39,107 nucleotides of DNA from Candidatus Nitrosocosmicus sp. (GTDB lineage Archaea; Thermoproteota; Nitrososphaeria; Nitrososphaerales; Nitrososphaeraceae), in contig JAICXY010000022.1 in assembly GCA_025934495.1 (NCBI GenBank), positions 1-39,107 on the forward strand. The letters are read 5' to 3'. The notes beneath the pieces were generated by a model. It saw only the letters and a list, made by a program, of their open reading frames with translations, did no database searches and was not told where the DNA came from. Shown here piece after piece: positions 8,012 to 17,933 of the stretch; the first letter of the stretch is position 1; the number at the start of each line of letters is the position of its first letter. A program made the translations under genes and the position numbers.

Positions 8012-9027
8012 GATTTGTTGTATGCTTCTTAATATCTCTAATTTTACTATCTGTTTTGTCTAAATAGATATCATCTTATTGTACAAAGATGCTTTTAGCA
8101 TTATTTCCTATATCATGTTCTTTAATATAACCGAATAAACATACTCCCCAAACGTTCTCTTTATACAAGAGAACACGGTTTTGGCAAACAATCCATCTCA
8201 ATCTATAGTTTTTACTATCTTTCCATATTTTTAAATCATTTTTCTGAGATATAACTGAAAGTTTCTTCGAATGTTCTCTTTTTTCAATCCCGCTCTAGCA
8301 CTCAAGCATTCTTTCTTACTTTAATGCATGGCAAAATTCCATTATCTTCCAGATGCCTAAAAATATTATTATCTTCATATAGCACCATCACAGAATAGTT
8401 TGCCTATTGCTACTGTTACATTGTATAATTTTATAATATTATCAACCATCCTTGGTAACGGCTTACTATCATGAACATGCTTGTCCGTGACCTTTATCAT
8501 TGAAAGAATTTTCTTACTCTTTACTAACTGGTATGTATTTTTAAATATCCTTTCTTTCTTATTTTCCATTTATCTTGCATCCACTGACCTCTGTTTGTCA
8601 CTTTGCCAGTACTTTCAATTGCGATGACAATGTATTCGTCTTCAAATTCCTTGTTTCTATTACAGTCTCTTAACTTGATGTCTAACCTGTTTATTCTTCT
8701 GTTTATTGTAGTGTAATCTGGAAGAGAAAATACTTTTCCTTTAGCATGGCCTTGTGCAATACTCTCGGTTTATCTAAATGACTAGTGATAGTATACTTTA
8801 GCATAAAACAGTAAACGAAGAAAGGTATTAGGATAATGAAATGTTTCACCTATTTTGCCTTTATTCATCTCTTTTAATTCGGTATGCCAGTTGTTAATAA
8901 CATCAAAGCCTAGCAAGATTTCATCGCCTCTTCTAACCAAAGATTAATTGTAGATAGGCCAATTCACAGAATTTGTTGATATATGTTAGCTAAATGTATT
9001 TAGAAAAGAGAAATCATGCAACAAAGC
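8012..9027 (-). mobile_element. IS5-family element (DDE_Tnp_1 type), decayed
   Basis: The left end GATTTGTTGTATGCTTCTT and the right end (read inward) GCTTTGTTGCATGATTT match the inverted ends of the copy at 16500-17528, and the length, 1016 bp, is close to its 1029 bp. The minus strand keeps VTDKHVHDSKPLPRMVDNI and GKLFCDGA (8375-8569), the segment before and around the second catalytic Asp. Frameshifts are numerous. It truncates the partial gene at 9028-9392. Confidence 0.75.
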
Positions 9028-9392
9028 ACAGTAGATAAATAATCGATTGATAATTTATTTGCAGTAGAATTATTAGCTCCCAAAAAATCATAGAAAAATT
9101 CATAACTTTTAAATTCATTAGCAAACGACTTTACATAGTTTTCCTTTACTTTTATTTTTTATATGTGCATCAGTATTATTAAATTGATTAAACTATATTC
9201 CAATTTTGATAACAATCTTTCTGTAATTTTTGCCAAGTCGATATTCGAAAAACTTTGATTATCCCAAAGAGCAGTTTCATCTTGATATGCCTTTGAATTA
9301 ATAGATTTGTCTACTGTTTCTGTCAAATACTTTGAATAATTCGATTTAATCGTTCTTGTCGATCGAGATTCAACAGGATCTTTTTTTACCAT
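9028..9392 (-). pseudogene. Truncated unknown gene cut by an IS5-type insertion
   Basis: From an ATG at 9392 an open frame of 77 codons (MVKKDPVESRSTRTIKSNYSKY...) is hydrophilic and normal in composition. It hits one TAA at 9159. The same frame then stays open (KIKVKENYVKSFANEFKSYE...) right up to the IS end at 9027. The pattern suggests a gene interrupted by the IS and later hit by a nonsense or frameshift mutation. No family is recognised. It could instead be an intact 77-aa orphan ending at 9159. Confidence 0.4.
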
Positions 9393-9868
9393 AGAAAATA
9401 AGCCTTGTATCTCATTTATGCGGCTTAAAAAAAAGGTTAATTAAAATACTATGATAGTTTTTTTAAGTATGCAATAATTTTATTTTATCTTCTTTTGCCT
9501 CAAAGCAACAAGCTTTTTGTGCATATATTGTCTTTGGAAGGTTTAAATCAAAAAATATTAAAAACATAGAAAAGATAACTATGACTACGATAAAAAAAAT
9601 GAAAAGAATTTCATTAAGTTGTAATATTATAATTATAATAAATGTAATATTATAATCATATGGTTTTTAGATATTGTATTTTGTAATATTATATTTCTTT
9701 TATCAATTTATTATATTTTTGAGATAAATGGAACTATTTAATAAAATAAAATAAATGAGTTTTAATTAATTTTACTAATGGGAATAGCACAAGATTGTAG
9801 AATTCTATTATTATCACCTAACAACCTTTATCCATAATTATGATATGTAATATTACAAGGTAAAAAGA
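9393..9868. other. Intergenic, strongly AT-rich, no gene seen
   Basis: Runs of A and T (for example around 9600-9740, with repeated TAATATTATAAT) hold no plausible coding frame. The last 30 bases form the upstream region of the DUF151 gene, with AAGG about 10 nt before its ATG. Confidence 0.4.
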
Positions 9869-10315
9869 ATGTCTGATAATTTATTTGCAGGAGATGACTC
9901 GGACTATGTGGAAGCAAGAATTAACAATATTGGTTTTCTAGATACAATGGGATTGGAAGGTGCAATTGTTCTAAAATCCATAGATGGAATTGATTTTCCC
10001 ATTGTTGCATTTTCAGGTGAAGTGGCACAGCATATTGCACTTTTTCAACAAGGAAAAAAAAACGACATACCTACAATCTATAACTTAGTTGAAGAAATTG
10101 CAGTAATGCATGACTTACTTTTATTGGAAGTGCGGATATACCAGAGCGATTCTGTTTTACGATCTAATCTTTATTTTCAAAATAGGAAAAAAGAAATTCT
10201 GATATTACGAAATTATCGAGCTTCTGATGCAATAGCGCTAGCGGCATATTATGATGCCCCAATTAAATTAAGAAAGACATTATTAGAGAAAAAGGATAAT
10301 GAGAGGGGGGTTTGA
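9869..10315 (+). CDS. Bifunctional nuclease family protein (DUF151/BFN)
   Basis: A 148-aa cytosolic protein matching DUF151. Visible marks are a first strand pair (VEARINNIGFLD...AIVLKSIDGIDFPIVAFSGEVAQHIALF, about 15-58), a YNLVEEIAVMHDLLLLEVRIYQ segment, and the diagnostic RNYRASDAIALAAYYDAPI (about 112-130), equivalent to the family's D-x-RPSDAIALA-x-R-x2-aPI. In plants and Thermotoga, members have nuclease activity or a related fold. Here the Arg-Pro of RPSDA is replaced by RAS, so catalysis is uncertain. It stands alone between AT-rich gaps, with no operon partner. Confidence 0.85.
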   Translation: MSDNLFAGDDSDYVEARINNIGFLDTMGLEGAIVLKSIDGIDFPIVAFSGEVAQHIALFQQGKKNDIPTIYNLVEEIAVMHDLLLLEVRIYQSDSVLRSNLYFQNRKKEILILRNYRASDAIALAAYYDAPIKLRKTLLEKKDNERGV

Positions 10316-11148
10316 AGAAATTATAATTAGTCATTCCTTATGGTATATACATAAAAGAGACTTGCACAACATCAACATAAAAGACCCATTTGACTTTATT
10401 TGCATAAAATATTTTTTACGATTTAACTATTAATAATCTTAATTAACTGATTCCTATTTGTTAACAGTTCTTTAAATTGTATTCCTTTTTTCCTATAAAA
10501 TAATTATTGTGTTTGTTTAGATATCCTCACATCTTCAAATGCCACACTAACTATGAAAAGCAATCAGCAAGTATACGAATAAATATAAAAAAAATCATGA
10601 GAGGATCATAAATATTTTACAAGAATATGTACCTTTATGTTTATACAGCTGTTAACCAAATAATCAAGTACCAATCAAAAAAATATTAAAAATATTCTAT
10701 CATAAATAATATTTTGAAAATTATAATTTTGATCAATAAAGTAGAGTTAACAAAACACTTGTTAATGACATATAAATGTAAATACGAAGATATGAATTAC
10801 CGAAATAAAACATACAATTCAATGATTCATATACTTATAGAAAATAATAGGTATATTTAAGGTATAATCATATTCATTTCATTTCAAAACATAACAAATA
10901 AATCAATAGATTCTATTGTATGTATAATAGATAATGATGTGTTGATATTGGCGAGTATCAAATCTAAAAATATTTTTCAGTTTTGATCATTTGCATAATG
11001 TAATTTATAAAAAGTATTAATTGACGGTATTAACAAACACTAAAAAAGGTAAAATTGAATATATTTTTGAATTTTTGGTCATTATTAAAAGATACTTAGT
11101 GTGATAATTTGGAAATCCATCTTTTTATCATATTTGTAAGAGGATAAT
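10316..11148. other. Long AT-rich intergenic region, no gene seen
   Basis: An 833-bp stretch with no open frame of coding character on either strand. Its composition is even more AT-rich than its surroundings. The 3' end holds the Shine-Dalgarno AAGAGGA (11138-11144) that supports the TTG start of the ABC ATPase. Confidence 0.4.
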
Positions 11149-12156
11149 TTGAAAATAACTTATTATAAACTAAAAATATTTATAGATAGTAATATTTTGA
11201 TAACGCCGCCTGAAAATAGGTACTGTATCAATGTATCGGATTTAAGAAAAGAATATGGGCAAAAAAAAATTGCACTAGATAGGATATCATTCACAGTAGA
11301 ATATGGTAAGGTATTTGGATTCCTTGGTCCGAATGGAGCAGGTAAGAGTACAACAATAAAGATTCTCACTACATTATTAAATCCAACTTCTGGATCGGTA
11401 CATATATTTGGAAAAGAAATAACAAAACATGGACTTGAAATTAGAAAGAGAATAGGTGTAATATCTCAACATCCAAGTTCAGAAAATAATTTGAAAGTGG
11501 AAAAAGCATTAGATCTGTATGGATTATTATGGGGGATTGGAAAACAAAAGAGAAAGGAAAAAGTAAAAGAACTACTAGATGCCTTTGATTTACAGGAAAT
11601 AAGAAATACGAAAAATGACGAGCTATCTATAGGTCAAAAAAGAAGAGTACAGCTTGCAAGGGAATTTATTCATGATATGAAGCTTCTTTTTTTGGATGAA
11701 CCTACAATTGGTTTAGATCCTTCTGCACGGCGAATGCTATTAGATTATATTAAAAGTCAGGTGAAAAAAGGACTAACGGTTTTTTTTACAACTCACATAA
11801 TGGAAGAGGCAGAATATTTGTGCGATGAAATAGCCATCATTAATAAAGGAAAAATAATTGCCTTTGATACTCCGAATGGCTTGAAGCATAAATATAATGG
11901 AAAAAACATTATTGACATAAAAGTAAAGGATATTGCAGCTAAAACTATTCTTCCTGTAATAAATACAATTGCTTTTGATGATCAAGTTGAGGTCGATAGT
12001 GAGAATAGTTTTCAAATAAAATCTTTTAATTCTCAACAGGTAATAACTCAAATTATGGAAATCTTCTCAAAAAATAAAATTAACATAGAAAGTATTACTA
12101 TAAAATCTCCTTCTTTAGAAGAAATATTCCTTGATATGGTGAATAATAAGAAGTAG
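11149..12156 (+). CDS. ABC transporter ATP-binding protein (DrrA/NatA type)
   Basis: A 335-aa cytosolic ATPase for an ABC-2 type exporter. Walker A GPNGAGKST lies near residues 59-67, the signature LSIGQKRRVQLA near 163-174, Walker B LLFLDEPTIGLDP near 183-195, and the switch histidine in TTHIMEEAE. A C-terminal extension (about 250-335) with IESITIKSPSLEEIFLDMV is typical of the DrrA/CcmA-like group. The TTG at 11149 is supported by AAGAGGA five bases upstream. It leaves about 25 extra residues before the conserved YCINVSDLRKEYG start, so a shorter protein is possible. It ends 26 nt from the stop of the probable permease, which runs on the opposite strand. Confidence 0.9.
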   Translation: MKITYYKLKIFIDSNILITPPENRYCINVSDLRKEYGQKKIALDRISFTVEYGKVFGFLGPNGAGKSTTIKILTTLLNPTSGSVHIFGKEITKHGLEIRKRIGVISQHPSSENNLKVEKALDLYGLLWGIGKQKRKEKVKELLDAFDLQEIRNTKNDELSIGQKRRVQLAREFIHDMKLLFLDEPTIGLDPSARRMLLDYIKSQVKKGLTVFFTTHIMEEAEYLCDEIAIINKGKIIAFDTPNGLKHKYNGKNIIDIKVKDIAAKTILPVINTIAFDDQVEVDSENSFQIKSFNSQQVITQIMEIFSKNKINIESITIKSPSLEEIFLDMVNNKK

Positions 12157-12182
12157 CAACATTTGTATAAAAAGGAAAAAAA

Positions 12183-12953
12183 TTATACTTTGATTTTTAG
12201 CATAGAAATAGCAGCGATAAAAAAAGATATTGTTGAAAGTATCAGAATAACAACAACTTCCATATTTGTGAAATTTGTGATCTGAGAATATATCCCTGCT
12301 CTTGTAATATCAACTATATATGTTAGAGGATTAATGTAAAAGGTCGTTTTGAGAGGTTCGGTTACACCTTGTGCAGGATAAAATGTAGAGCTTGCAAAAG
12401 CGAAAAACAAAAAAATGCCGTTACTTATTACAGTAAAACCTTCACTGCTTTTTAATCTAGTAGATATTATTACTGTAAAAGATCCAAAAAATACAGCACC
12501 TACAACAATTGAAAAAATTGTATAAAGGATGCTCCATAAAGTAGGATTTGCATTGCCCAACATAGTTGGCAGGCCAATTACTAGGATTATGACAGCACTA
12601 GTCAGACCCATAATCATTATCGTGATAAGATTACTAATGATATATTGGATTTTAGTAAAAGGCATTACAAGTAATTGTTGGAACATACCATTTCTTTTAT
12701 CATTCCAAATAATGCTTCCTGCTACTGTACTGCTATTCATAACATTAAAACCAATCATTCCTGCAGCTAAAAATGAAGGATATGAAACAAATATTTCACC
12801 TAATTGTACACCATGATTTCCAATTAAGCCCGAGTATGCATATCCTGAAATAAATATATAAAAAACAGGGAATACAACTTGCCACATTAAAAAAACTTTA
12901 TCAACCGAAGCTATGAGATTTCTATAGGTCAACTTGAAAATTCCAATAATCAA
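12183..12953 (-). CDS. ABC-2 type transporter permease (DrrB/NodJ-like)
   Basis: A 256-aa membrane protein with six predicted helices (about 25-45, 60-75, 105-130, 140-165, 172-192, 232-252). It has the family features LMWQVVFPVFYIFISGYAY near the N-terminus, GSIIWNDKRNGMFQQLLVMPF on the cytosolic loop, and SSTFYPAQ...INPLTYIVDITRAGI near the end. With an ATPase it would export a lipid, drug or polysaccharide; no substrate can be read from sequence. The start appears to be TTG at 12953. It is transcribed convergently with the adjacent ATPase, an unusual arrangement for a two-gene exporter. Confidence 0.9.
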   Translation of the reverse strand: MIIGIFKLTYRNLIASVDKVFLMWQVVFPVFYIFISGYAYSGLIGNHGVQLGEIFVSYPSFLAAGMIGFNVMNSSTVAGSIIWNDKRNGMFQQLLVMPFTKIQYIISNLITIMIMGLTSAVIILVIGLPTMLGNANPTLWSILYTIFSIVVGAVFFGSFTVIISTRLKSSEGFTVISNGIFLFFAFASSTFYPAQGVTEPLKTTFYINPLTYIVDITRAGIYSQITNFTNMEVVVILILSTISFFIAAISMLKIKV

Positions 12954-13319
12954 GATATGGATGGATTATTGTGTTGCTATATTTATTATGTTCTTCATTT
13001 AAGATATATTTTTAAAAGATATTACCTTAAAAATATTACGATATAATATGATTCTATAGATATACATCAAATATGATTATATTATATTAATAGATTTATA
13101 TTTATGAAAAATAAGAATTTTAATCATCCTTAATTCTATCATTTTTAATTTATAACACCTATCATAACCCACTTTTCACAGAATATGTACTTGTATCTTA
13201 GTTAATTATCGAGGCATGGTCATAATTCAAATTATCCCTTGATACATTTACAACAGCTTAAAGCTAACTTATGGAATGTTATTTTGAGAAAAACTGTTCT
13301 AAAGATTAGATACTTATAG
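12954..13319. other. Intergenic, no gene seen
   Basis: AT-rich upstream region of the permease gene followed by featureless sequence up to the transposase remnant. No open frame or repeat stands out. Confidence 0.35.
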
Positions 13320-13321
13320 AC

Positions 13322-14310
13322 TAAAGGAATCCATACTCTTTAACATTCTGTATCTGATAGATTGTATACCATGGCCTAGTATGCCAAGGAGGAAACATGG
13401 GGGACCATATGTATATTTTCCAACCATTATTTTGAGATGTTTTATTGTAAGATAGGTTTAGAATTACTCTAACAATGCATTGCATACTTTTCTTATTATG
13501 GACTGTCAGTATAAACATAAACTAGCAGTAGCCTGTGGCCTAGTATCCATTCTCAGCAGTAGACGTACGTTTAACAGGCGGTTGAAGACCATTCCTACTA
13601 TAGATATTAAACAAAGGAATTCCGCAATGGGATATCTGTTTGCAGTGGATGGTATGGTTATGGTTGATGATGACTATTCTATAGCAGCAGTATACAGCGC
13701 TCAAAACAAATAGTAGTGTATAGCACAAATCATCAATGAAAAAAGGTATATTGCCACATTCGGGCATCGATACAGGTGCTAGGGGGACTATAGCAATACC
13801 AATAAGGGTTGGATACTTGGAAATAAACTACATTTAACATGTACAACAATAATAGATGAGCTTGTAGTATCTCTAACAGCAGATGTAACTACTGCTAATA
13901 TCCCAGATAATAGGATGTACATTCCTTTAACATAATTATCATTATCATCTGTATTTCTTTACCGTGTGTACTATACCTGATATCTAATCCAAGCTATGAC
14001 GATAAGAATCTGCTGTATGAGCATAGCAAGAAGGTTCCGGAAATAGACCGGGTTTGTTCTGTTGAAAGATAAAAGTTTTCCCAAAGATAGACTTGAGCTT
14101 GTATGCTTTTATCACTTGGTATCCGGAAAGGCAATCTACAAACAGAGAAAAATATCGGTAGAGCCGTTATTGATATAGCATATCAAATCGTTGTTGAGGA
14201 TAGGTCCATTACCTGTATCGGATTTTAGGCTATATCTGCAATTGTACTCTTATCTGTTTTATTGTATCAGCTATGGTGTACGATACCTGTAAAACAGACA
14301 AATCTAAACC
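13322..14310 (+). pseudogene. Decayed IS4/IS5-superfamily transposase
   Basis: In alternating plus-strand frames one reads PRRKHGGPYVYFPTIILRC, then ACGLVSI...RRTFNRRLKTI and AMGYLFAVDGMV (13480-13713), then TNKGWILGNKLHLTCTT and SLTADVTTANIPDNRMYIPL (13790-13935). These are followed by YDDKNLLYEHSKKV, KGNLQTEKNIGRAVIDI and AIVLLSVLLYQLW. This is the colinear order of a DDE_Tnp_1-type transposase: N-terminal domain, GYKLH and LTADVTTANIPD catalytic-region blocks, and C-terminal helix. Many frameshifts and stops are present. I could not identify terminal inverted repeats, so the element's borders are unknown. Confidence 0.65.
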
Positions 14311-14570
14311 AAAATCGATAAAATATCTGCTCGGTACTTGATGAAATGGATTTCTAGATAAAAGAAGATGGAACTCGAATTAAAGCCTCATAAATATGAA
14401 AAATACAATATCAAATATAACATAATAGCTTACAATAGATATTATGTAGTAATTATATTTCATGATAAAATAGTAGATAAACAATAATTATTTCGATTCA
14501 TATATAAAAATTGGAAATATGATGATATTTTTTATTTAACCGTTGTTTTACAGATAAAGATAGCGATATT

Positions 14571-16232
14571 TTATTTGTATAAAGGCAGGCTAAATGAAAA
14601 GGTAGCACCTTTACCATCTTTATTGTTTTCTGCCCATATCCTTCCACCATGAGCTTCAACTATATTTTTTGATATAAAAAGCCCAAGTCCCATACCTTGA
14701 AATGATTTTGTAATAAACTTTGTAAACAGTTTTGGAAATATATCACTACCTATACCTATACCTGTATCTTTTACACTGACAATAACTATTTCCCCACCTT
14801 TTTCATCTTTATGTTCATTGGTATTAGAAGTATCTTTTTTTTGAAGAATTATGGACACGATTCCACCATTCGGACTAAATTTAATAGAGTTGTCAATCAA
14901 ATTTGAAATAACACGACTTACCCCGATTCTATCAGCATAAATAGTAAAATCATCATCTAATATATAATCAAATTTTACTTTTTTGAAATTAGTATTGTTT
15001 TTGTAATTAATAATAATGTGAAGAATTAGTTCTTTTATTTTAAAATGTTCTTTATCTGAATTTAAAGAATTGCTTTCAATTCTTGTTACGTCTATAATAT
15101 CTTCTGATAATTTTTTTAATCTTTGTGCATTTCTACTTATAACTGTAATAAGATCCTTTTGTCTACCATCTTTTAATTCCTTTCTGATTATCTCGGTTAT
15201 ACCAATTATCGGTTGTACTGGTGTTCTTAGTTCATGTGCTGCTGTATTGATAAACTCTTTTTGCATTTTTTCCTGAATTTTTAATTGTTGATACATTTCC
15301 GCCTGCTTCCAAAGGCTATTAAATATTGCAGCATATGATGAAACAGTAGGTGTACTATTAGAATAGATCGCAAAACCTTTTGCTTCAGCAAGTGTTTTTT
15401 TTGAATCATCTTTTAATTCTACAACCAAGGAATATTTTCTATCCACCATCAAAAAAGATACTTTAGATAATGGCTCGGTGAACCTAAAAGTAAAATTTGA
15501 ATTAGTCATTTTATCGGCCATATTTTCTATTTCAATATCTTTGGGAGTTAGAATTTTAATTGCTATCCAGGGTTTATTTTGACTTATTTCCAATAGTTTT
15601 TGTATAGATCCGGCTTTTTTTTGCCTATGAAATGCATTTGAACTTGAAGATATTATTAATATTTCATTATTGGCCGAGTTTAAAAGGTCAAATATTCTAT
15701 CTTGGATATCGAAAGAATTATCAAAGGTTTCAATAACCTTTGGTATAATACCTTCCTCAATTTCCATTATTCTTTGATCAAAAGATATCGCCTTTTTCCA
15801 AAATGTATCAAAAATATAACGTTGCTGCTCTACAACTTCTTTCTCATTGCTGTAGGTAACAGGTGTCAAAAGCTGTGTTTCTCTCCATGTTGTTGAACCT
15901 AAGAATTCGAAATCATTGACAGCTATTGATCCTTTGAGATTATCAAGATGTCTAAATTCATCAACAATCGTTCTTAATTCTTTACAATATTGAATATTAT
16001 GTTTTGTAATCTCTGTAACAAATCTTATTTTTGCGCCTCTTCTCCTTGCCTTTATATAGTTATCTTTGTAAATATCATATTTTATAATCATGGCAGGTCC
16101 ATTTTCATCAATAAAAACATCCATTCTTTCTTTAACATTCTGAAGAAATTTTACTCCATATGATATTGCACTCTCAAGATCATATATCATCTTGGTTATC
16201 TGATTTGGAGTAATTCCTTCGGATATTGTCAA
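14571..16232 (-). CDS. Cytosolic sensor histidine kinase
   Basis: A 553-aa two-component kinase without membrane segments. The H-box FINTAAHELRTPVQPI places the phosphorylated His at residue 333, the N-box is NLIDNSIKF (444-452), G1 DTGIGIG (489-495) and G2 GMGLGL (513-518), ending in a regular FSFSLPLYK. The N-terminal 320 residues form the input region. Residues about 165-300 (EILIISSSSNAFHRQ, IKILTPKD, FRFTEPLSKVSFLMVDRKYSLVVEL) resemble the PLD-like/TrmB-type sensor fold found in kinases of Nitrososphaerales, which is inference. No response regulator lies nearby. The start is TTG at 16232; Met15 is an alternative. A decayed relative lies at 22268-23827. Confidence 0.9.
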   Translation of the reverse strand: MTISEGITPNQITKMIYDLESAISYGVKFLQNVKERMDVFIDENGPAMIIKYDIYKDNYIKARRRGAKIRFVTEITKHNIQYCKELRTIVDEFRHLDNLKGSIAVNDFEFLGSTTWRETQLLTPVTYSNEKEVVEQQRYIFDTFWKKAISFDQRIMEIEEGIIPKVIETFDNSFDIQDRIFDLLNSANNEILIISSSSNAFHRQKKAGSIQKLLEISQNKPWIAIKILTPKDIEIENMADKMTNSNFTFRFTEPLSKVSFLMVDRKYSLVVELKDDSKKTLAEAKGFAIYSNSTPTVSSYAAIFNSLWKQAEMYQQLKIQEKMQKEFINTAAHELRTPVQPIIGITEIIRKELKDGRQKDLITVISRNAQRLKKLSEDIIDVTRIESNSLNSDKEHFKIKELILHIIINYKNNTNFKKVKFDYILDDDFTIYADRIGVSRVISNLIDNSIKFSPNGGIVSIILQKKDTSNTNEHKDEKGGEIVIVSVKDTGIGIGSDIFPKLFTKFITKSFQGMGLGLFISKNIVEAHGGRIWAENNKDGKGATFSFSLPLYK

Positions 16233-16499
16233 ATAATCTTATATGGCAAGTATTCTTATATAAGGATAATAATTACTTTAACTTTTATGAATTTATTTAA
16301 ATTTACTTTTCTATATCAATGATAAAGGCTTTTATGTTATTTCAGCATTTTATTTGTTATTTAAAACAATGTATAATTTTTCTTCCAATATCGTGCTATG
16401 AATTAGTTAATAAATTATCTAATGACTGTACTTAATATAGTAAACTTAAAGTTAAAGAACCATTTAATGATATATTGATACAATCATTATTTTTTATAT

Positions 16500-17528
16500 G
16501 CTTTGTTACGTGATTATTAAAATCCCTGATTTTACTATCTGTTTTGTCTAAATAGGTATCATCTTATTGTAAAAGGATGCTTTTAACATCATTTCCTGTA
16601 TTATTTTCTTTAATCTAACCTCCGAGTATCCATATTAATCAAATATCCGCATTATCGATGAGAATATAGTTTCACCAACAATCCATCTTTGCCCATAGAT
16701 TACAATGCTGTTTTTCACTTTTGTAAATCATTTTTCTGAGATATAACTGACAGGTTTCTAAGGATATTTTTCTCTTTTTTCCATTTAAATCTAAGCATTC
16801 TTTCGTACTTTAATACATGACAAAATTCCGTTGTATTCTATATATCTAAAGATCATTACTTTCATAGGGGCCATCATCACAGAATAGTTTGCCTATTGTT
16901 GTTGTCATGCTATCAGATGATATAATATTTTCTTCAACCAATTCTGGTAACACATTACCATCATCATGAACGTGCATGTTCATGACCTTTATTGTAAGAA
17001 TTTTCTTGGTCTTCACATAAACTGCTATATGTATTTTTGAATATCCTTTATTCTTGTTGTTAGCATGCCATTTCTCTCTCTTCCACTGGCCTCTGTTGGT
17101 AACCTTGATACCGGTACTATCTATTGCAATGACGATATATTCATCCTGAAAATCCTTATCTTTCTTATCCACATCTTTTATCTTGATATCCAAACGATTT
17201 ATCCTTCGGTTTATTATGGTATACTCAGGAATAGAAGGTACCTTTTCCATAGGCATGTCTTCTTATGCAATACCATCTTCGGTTTGTCTATAAGGAAGAC
17301 GAAAGTATATTTTGACATATCCAAGTAAAAGAAGAAAGATATTAGGATAATGAAAGGACTCACCAACCTTGTCTTTGTTCATCTATTTTAGATCGGTATC
17401 CCATTTGTGAATAATATCAAAGTCTAACAATATTTCACCTATTCTAACTAGAGACCGGTTGTTGGTTCATATGATCTCTTAAAGTATGTAAGCTAAATGT
17501 ATTTAGAGTGGGAATCATGCAACAAAGC
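16500..17528 (-). mobile_element. IS5-family element (DDE_Tnp_1 type), complete ends
   Basis: The ends are GCTTTGTTACGTGATT at 16500 and, inverted, GCTTTGTTGCATGATT at 17528, with 1029 bp in all. The minus strand carries one transposase with several frameshifts, described at 16846-17256. Downstream the C-terminal block GQRWIVGETIFSSIMRIF (about 16620-16690), containing the third catalytic residue (Glu), is still recognisable. No convincing target-site duplication is visible. Confidence 0.85.
16846..17256 (-). pseudogene. IS5-family transposase, central DDE fragment
   Basis: This 136-codon open stretch is the best preserved part of the transposase. It carries INRRINRLDIKIKD, the first catalytic Asp in IVIAIDSTGIKVTNRGQW, the strand KGYSKIHIAVYVKTKKILTIKV, the VHDDGNVLPELVEE block, and CDDGPYESNDL, equivalent to the GDGAYDS second Asp. 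The N-terminal domain (17260-17460) and the C-terminal Glu region (below 16846) lie in other frames, so the intact protein of about 300 aa cannot be made. Confidence 0.8.
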
Positions 17529-17933
17529 ATTTTTCATATAGCCAGTTGCTAATAATACCTATATTTGAAATGAACATAACTTATAATGGCATGGGTATTA
17601 GAATTTAAAGTAATAGGTTGGAGTATAATCCATATGATAAATCCATTCATAACTATTTTTATTGTTCTAAAAAATATCTTATTATCGATAAAATAGATCG
17701 TATATAATGTTAAATAGTAGATAGAACTATCAGTGTCACAGAAAGTCCAATTAAAAAAAAGTTTTCACAAATACTATAAAAACGTAAATTCAAAACATAT
17801 CAATCGTTATGGATAAAATCGCATATGTACTGCTAACAATTGATGACATATTATTTTCTTTTTTTTAAAAAGTTGGATTAATACTGCAGAAATTTGATTC
17901 TCAATAGAATATCACAAGCATTTAGAAAAGGTT
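17529..17933. other. Intergenic, no gene seen
   Basis: Featureless AT-rich sequence between the IS end and the stop of the MFS gene. Confidence 0.35.

Noticed and set aside
10500-10550. Further IS6-like end (CATTTGAAGATGTG on the minus strand)
   Set aside because: The similarity to the left ends at 7380 and 38966 covers only about a dozen bases and no transposase codons follow.
10316-11148. CRISPR array or replication origin in the long AT-rich gap
   Set aside because: There are no regularly spaced repeats, no cas genes and no Orc/Cdc6 gene or origin-box-like repeats in the vicinity.
12529-12816. 95-residue plus-strand frame inside the permease gene
   Set aside because: It is antisense to a clear ABC-2 permease and has no independent support.
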